A DNA stretch of 64,000 nt from Torymus aiolomorphi (lineage: Eukaryota > Arthropoda > Insecta > Hymenoptera > Torymidae). How positions within the stretch are numbered: position 1 is the stretch's first letter; every line of letters starts with the position of its first letter. Shown here one piece after another: positions 57,998-64,000 of the stretch. The notes below the pieces were generated by a model that saw only the letters and a program-made list of their open reading frames with translations, did no database searches and was not told the origin of the DNA. Position numbers and translations under genes: made by a program. The stretch spans positions 91,656,342 to 91,720,341 of the forward strand of contig CM070874.1 of NCBI GenBank assembly GCA_036365515.1, written 5' to 3'.

Positions 57998-60900
57998 AAC
58001 TCAATGATTTAAATTTACCTTAATTTACATTCTTGAAAAGTCTTATAATCAAAAAGAAAAATTCTTTGAGGTCACTGGATCAATAGATAGAATAGGAGAC
58101 CAAATGCCCGTCTTATCGAAATTCACAGAAAAAATTTTATTATCTATTCGCAAATCCTCTTGGCGAAAATTCAATTTCTATAAAGGATATCGAGACTCTA
58201 ACGCTATTATAATATTATAATAATTCGAGATTCCGACCAGTACCGTTTAAATTTTTTATTTCCAATGTTGTGCTTTCGCTTATTGATTTATCAATGACGC
58301 AGCTGTCCAGCCAATTGTTAAACATTTTCTTCAACATCATTTTGTGGTTAATAATAGAGAATAGCCGAATCTTTTGCATGGGAGAGAACGCACCGATTCG
58401 CTTTGACTATAAGCATCGTATGCTTTAATGAAAGAAGATTGTAAGGAAAAGTATAATTATATAAATTATATATGTGAGAAAGAAGAAGTTGTCAAAGGAA
58501 AAGTTTCGAAATTTTCATTATTACGAGAGTGAGATTGCAAAGATGTTGTTAAGATTTGAGTTTTGTTAAAGTGTTGTGATAAATTATAACCATTCAAAGG
58601 AATATCACAGTAAAATATTTGTTGAGGGTTGCTATAATCATTAAATTAAAGTAACGTATGTATTAGGCAATATTTTTTAATTCCAAAAGATCAATTTTCT
58701 ATTTTGTTAAATCACTAATTATCATTATTTTGACTGAAAAAACTGATTTTCCTCTTTACGAAAATTCATTCAAGGATCCATTTCTATTTTTTAAGCATTA
58801 ATTTTCCTCTTTAGCATTAAAAGTTAAAACCGGAAAAGCTATGGAGGTCGGTACCAGCTAAGTTTCCTCTAAAGTTTTTTCGTGCTTTGTGTAAAGTGAA
58901 AAATCGTGTATAAAGTAAAATATAGTATGCTTGCACGCTGAATTTACGCATGCTTACAAAAAGTATCTATAAGGAACAGGGGCGTAAAGTGATGCTTTAG
59001 CGAGCTCGAAATGTTGAGCTGGAACATCTTTTTGATCATTTTCTATTTCGTGTAAAAAAATGTATGCACTTAAACAGTTGCCGAATTACTTTTTGTGTTA
59101 ATTATGATATCTAATGTTAAATTTTATCGATCAAATCTCATTCATAATCGCTATTTTGTATTCCCTTGGTTGTCCAAACAATTAACTCGAAAATATTTTC
59201 TAAGTAAAGCTGCATTTTATCGAATTTTCAAATATTAAAATTTAGTTTTGCTGCGTAACTATAAAATAGCACGCGATCAGTTATTCTATAGGAATTTCGT
59301 TCGAAAGGCTAAAACGTCCACAAATCCGTTTTTTTGCTTATCGTAACCCCGTATAATAGATGGAAAGCGTCTCCGAGCTTCGCTTGTGAAAAATAAAAAA
59401 TTTAGTTTAAAAAATAAACGAATGAGTTAACGAAAAAGTTACGTTGTGGAGCGACCTAATCTACATTTATTTTTCTTCTTATGTAATTTTATAATTAAAT
59501 TTTTATAACGTAACATCTTTAAGTACGAGACTCAGAAATTAAACGTTTTTCTATTGCTTCAAGACTAAAAGAAACACCGCTACTCTTCATCATTTCAACT
59601 GTACTCCCGCCGATTTAAATCCTTTATCCTCATCGTCCCGCTGTTTTCTCTTCGCCGTGACCTATCTTTCTTGCTTACGAGCTGACAGTGTAACACGGCA
59701 GCCCATCAAAATGACATACATTCTTTTCAGAGTCGCCAGCAGAAGTTAGAGAAGTCGTCAATTCGCCTTGATTAAGGAGTTCGAAGATGAATGTACGATC
59801 TTCAATATTTTGTGGTTATGAATGGGGTTGCAATGTTTTTGATTTAGTTTTAGTTTTGTTGTAGCAGTCAAATTAAATAGTAACAATGAGAATCAGTTTT
59901 ATCCATCTAACAATATGGCTGCCTCCAATTCGATACTTAATAGCGGTCTCTCTTTTATAGATAGAACATATAAGTACTCTTTAAATAATGAACCTAATCC
60001 ATAAGTTGAAAGTTATGTATCGCTAAGAAAATTGTAGTTTTTGATAATTTCGTAAGTAGTATTGTTTTTATCGATCAGTAATTTTTCTAGTATAGTAAGG
60101 AAATGATTATTGGCAATTGGTGGAGTAATTGTTTATTTAGGACTTATATTATGAGTAATAAAAATTTTGAAAAACATTAATTTTATAAAACACGTTATAA
60201 TATAATAATATGGAAATACATTTTTCTTATAATTATAAATAAATTTTAAAAAATTTCCTGTGCATATTTTGCCAATTTCTCAATCTTACACGATGAATTT
60301 TTCACGTACAAACTCAAACATATTTGTTCCATATTTGCAAATACATTTTTGAAAAAGGACGATAAATGGAAAAACCAAGGAAAGCTCTCGGACAGTGACA
60401 TATGGTGCAGCGAAAGTGCATTTGGAATTCAGTGCCAAGCTCACCTTAAGCGGACTTCAGAGACACCATTTTTCCATATATCTGTGAAAAAATGTCTTCT
60501 TAAGTAAAGCCTTTGCGAAAGAAATGTGAAATATTTAAATAAGTTTGAAGTGAGTTTTATGTTATTAAAAATTTTCTCCAAAAGAAAATTTTACCGCTGC
60601 AAACAAATATTATACTCTTTACTCTTAGCGTGGGAATGTAATACAAATTAGTAAATTATGCAGTGTAATTATAAATAAAAATTGAAGAAATTCATCTTAG
60701 ACTCTTTTACTATCCTATACGTAAAAGTGTCGTCGACAACATATACCACCACAAGCTTCCTGTATACTTACGCAACAGCCAATCGGCGCACTGGTAAGCC
60801 ACTTTCCATAAACTCCCATCAATCCATCGCCACCTCCCCCTCACCCTCCCACGCTGCCAACTCTTTTAGGTCAGTAAAGCTAACCCTCTCACCTCACCTC

Positions 60901-63900
60901 ACCTCACCTCTCACCACAAACTTTCTCCACCTATACCGCTTATCTTTCGTGTCCTCCGCCTCTCGCAGTGGCACTTCCGAGTTTACGATCTTCTCCCGCG
61001 CAGCGTCGCGGTGACGTCGTCGTCACCACGCGACGCGCCGCCAACCTATTTATTATTAAGCTCATAAATATGCAGATCGACGTATCGATTCGCTGCTCGT
61101 ATATACCGCGGCGCGAAACTTTCGCGACGGCAAGCCCCGAATTTCATGAAATTTTCAAGAACCGGACGCGGAACTTGCGCGCGCGTTCATTAGGAATGTA
61201 GGAGGCCGATGAGAGCCGCGAGACTCTATAGCGGTGTGTGCATAGACGTTTTTCAAAGATGTGTTAGCCTTTAGAGAAGACAGCTGCACGGTGGATTCCA
61301 TTTTATACTGTTGTCTTTTCTTAATGGTCCCGCCGGAGTTTGTCTTAATTTGAGCTATCGTTGTGGTTTTAGGGGAGACCGGGAAAAGGTCGGCGTGTAT
61401 CATTATTTGAATACCGCAGGGCGAAAAGATCGTTCGTCTGACTGCCGGTTCAGCGTTTAATTAGACGTTTCTGTGTTTGGCTTGTATCTAATTTATTAGT
61501 GGGGGACGAGGCAATTAAGGTACTAATGAAGGGTAACGACAATTTATCTTATTGCTTCGCACTTTTATACTCGGCTAAAATTTCATCAAGGACCCTTGTA
61601 TTCAGACGCAAGTAGATTCATTCGACATGGACGCTTCATAATTTTTACTTGAATATTAATTTTTTTATTTTATTATTAAAACATTTGGCCCTTCACCCCT
61701 CTAAACCTAAAATAAACCCTTGAAATTCTGCAGGGAAAAAAGACTATCAGCCGGTCGACAGCTAACTCGATTCTCGCGGGCCTGCAGCCGCTCCACCGCT
61801 CGATTAGGCTAAGCCGTATAGTGCAGCTATATAGGTAGCTGGCTGGCTGCGCCTGTGAGGTAGCTACATCGAGCGAGAGTGGATTACCGCTACGCACGGA
61901 GCACGCAGCCTAAAGTCTCGAACGCGATTTGTGCCAGTTAACGAGGTTGACGCGCGCGCGCGTCATCGTCGACGCCGGTGCTACCGCCGTTTCATGTTAA
62001 AAAGAGCAAAAGGAGGCAAACGAAGGTTGCTACTGCAGGGCTAATCGAGCGGTTTGGGGATTAAATGTTGCTCGGGTGGAGTGGCTGATTATAGGCTGTT
62101 TATGGGGCTTTTGTTTGCACTCGAGTGGAGGTGCACCGTGCACGGTATATTACGGGTGAAACACTTGCAATTTGAAGAATATGGTATAGTGAGTTTTTAA
62201 TATAGGTGCTTCATGCGTTTCTATCGTTTCTTGTAGTCAATTATCATAAGAAGTAAGATAAAATGCAAACGATTTTATAAATCGAATAATTAATTCTTAC
62301 TTTTTGGTTGATATTCTAAGATTTTCTTTTCACTAGACAGAACATATTTAATGACTAATCCATTGAGATACAATTTAACTAAAATCATTTGAAACGTTAT
62401 TATAAAGACACCGCGTCTTGTCAGCGCAATGGTAAACCGTAGTTATTGTTGCGCAAGCGGAATAATCAGCTTAAGGCTAATCTCAGATTAGGATCGTGTC
62501 GGATCGCAGAGAAACTATGCTTTGGTCTACCTTTTTCCTTACCCGAGCACTTTAATATTTCTAGATTAATATACGAAATATCCCCTTTATACAAACTACT
62601 CTTGTGCGTTTTCTTTCTTTTTTCTGCTTCTTCCCCTCTCATTCTGTTCTTGCTATGGTTGTATCGCTCGGCGCATTCTTTCCTTGCCCGTTTCCCCTTC
62701 TCTCATCAAAACTTCTTTGCCCGTACTTTTTGTTGTTTCTCGTTCCCCTGCATTCTTCCATTATGTGCAGCGGTGCATTTTTTAGTTTAGAAAGCCCGCG
62801 CGCTTCTTCTCTTTATCTCTGCCACTACTTATTTGTTTTCTGTTCGGCGCTCCACCTGGATCTCGCAATCATTCTTAGCCTTTGATCTTGATAACAGACG
62901 AGATATACGTGCAGAGCGCACTATCTTCTCTATATATAGCGTACATAAGGAATTCGGCGTAATAGTCGGCAATGAAAACAAGCGAGATGTGGAAAAAAAT
63001 GAGGAATAAGATGCTCGCGATAAAATGAAACTCTTGCTGAAATTGAAATTATTATTTTGAAATGTGAAACAGGATCTCGCAGTATGAAGATCAATGTCTG
63101 GCTAAACCGAGCCTGTATCTACTTTTACATTTACTATAAAAAAGATGTAAAAAAACCCACTTTAAATATATTTTAACTAATCATTTTAACTATATTTTCC
63201 ACAACCAGCAAAAACCGGAAAAGCTCCGAATCGTCCTTCAGCATCCAATCTCCAAAAGCCTCAATTACTTCTCCGGCTGTCGTCCCTAACCGAGGACGAT
63301 TACGCGGACAGCACGGGCTAGCTCTCCTGGCTTGCTGCGCGCACACGCACCGGACAATCATGGCATAATGGCCCGGTCGCAGGCGTCGGCGTCCGAGCAT
63401 CCCCGTCTGTCTTATTTCGTGTAACGAACGCTCTCGCGCAGTTAGTTACAAAGGGCGCCTGGGCGGAGAGGAGGGCGACGGTTAATCAGCATGTGCGCCC
63501 GGTAAGTTCGTTAACGAAGTGGCGGCGCGCGTCAATTGCAGCCGATTCGATTAAGCCGTAGCGCAGGGCGCGAGAGGGTAATGCGCTAATAAGCCGGAGT
63601 TTTCGGCCGGGGGTGGGGGCAAGAGTCGTGGGAGTTTGAGTTTCGTCGATTTCGAGGTGGCGAGGCTTGTCGGTGCAGTGGCTGTAGAGTTGGAGGAACT
63701 GGGGACAAAGAGGCATTGATCAATGCTCTCGTTAATATTTTTCGAAATACGGGCTCTCTAATCTTTGATCCTTTAACGTCAACAGGCCTTTTTTCTAATA
63801 TCTGTTATCTCAAATGTTTGAAAAGTATTTCAATGTATTTATATTTAATTTATTAGATATACTGAGAGAAAAATCATTTATAAATATCTTAATAATTTAT

Positions 63901-64000
63901 TTGCATCAAGAGTCACACACCGTTACCAAAAGTACTGAACAAATATTCCAAGTATTAAAAGAAATACCGGGACTAAGAAAATAACGACTACCGATTAAAT
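57998..64000. other. Non-coding DNA downstream of the second IR gene
   Basis: AT-rich to about 60650, then GC-rich blocks at 60960-61210, 61740-62160 and 63230-63720. The open frames are short and show no family features. No tRNA or other RNA gene is recognised. Confidence 0.55.
60888..60918 (+). repeat. (CACCT)n short tandem repeat
   Basis: About five copies of the pentamer CTCAC/CACCT in a C-rich stretch. Confidence 0.85.

Noticed and set aside
63173..63716. Reverse-strand open frames in the GC-rich block near the window end
   Set aside because: Arg/Pro/Ala-rich composition with no domain or splice evidence. They are typical chance frames in GC-rich DNA.
63859..63900. Possible left end of another TA-flanked element (TACTGAGAGAAAAATC)
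   Set aside because: Only one end is inside the window, so borders cannot be confirmed.

Overview
The window looks like part of an insect nuclear genome, most plausibly a hymenopteran of the parasitoid-wasp type. I infer this from the presence of divergent ionotropic receptor (IR) chemoreceptor genes, an arthropod-like TRIM9 gene with spliced exons, long AT-rich stretches alternating with GC-rich, CpG-containing blocks, and many long GA/CT microsatellites. No bacterial-style gene organisation is present. The species cannot be fixed from sequence alone.

Three loci can be supported. (1) The 3' two thirds of a TRIM9/TRIM67-class E3 ubiquitin ligase lies on the + strand (31411-50033). Six phase-consistent exons encode coiled coil, COS region, FN3 and B30.2/SPRY. 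The RING and B-box exons are not seen and probably lie upstream of base 1. Just after the TAG stop at 50031-50033 the same frame stays open and coding-like for 24 codons, is spliced in phase over a 439-bp intron, and continues for 30 codons to a second TAG (50635-50637). This possible 54-residue C-terminal extension, through readthrough, editing or another mechanism, is the most interesting observation here. (2) A heavily damaged IR gene lies on the - strand (18637 down to 13056). It is broken by frameshifts, stops, a 236-bp TA-flanked MITE and a 3.4-kb Penelope-like element, which itself carries a nested 858-bp TA-flanked element. (3) A second IR gene lies on the + strand (55971-57997). It has three exons with very small introns, a signal peptide and three membrane segments, and is intact except for one apparent 1-nt frameshift near 57293.

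Layout: 1-13055 non-coding, with microsatellites and a 222-bp MITE; 13056-18637 IR pseudogene with nested mobile elements; 18638-31410 non-coding, with hairpins and a long CT tract; 31411-50637 TRIM9 exons, whose introns hold a hairpin MITE, a LINE fragment and a 1-kb TA-flanked element carrying a tRNA-like segment; 50638-55970 TRIM9 3' UTR/intergenic, with a TG/CA palindrome and a 292-bp CT tract; 55971-57997 second IR gene; 57998-64000 non-coding.

Functionally, TRIM9 is a neuronal ubiquitin ligase and the IRs are candidate sensory-neuron receptors. Nothing in the sequence ties them into one pathway. If the 5' exons of TRIM9 lie upstream, the IR pseudogene sits antisense within a very large TRIM9 intron.
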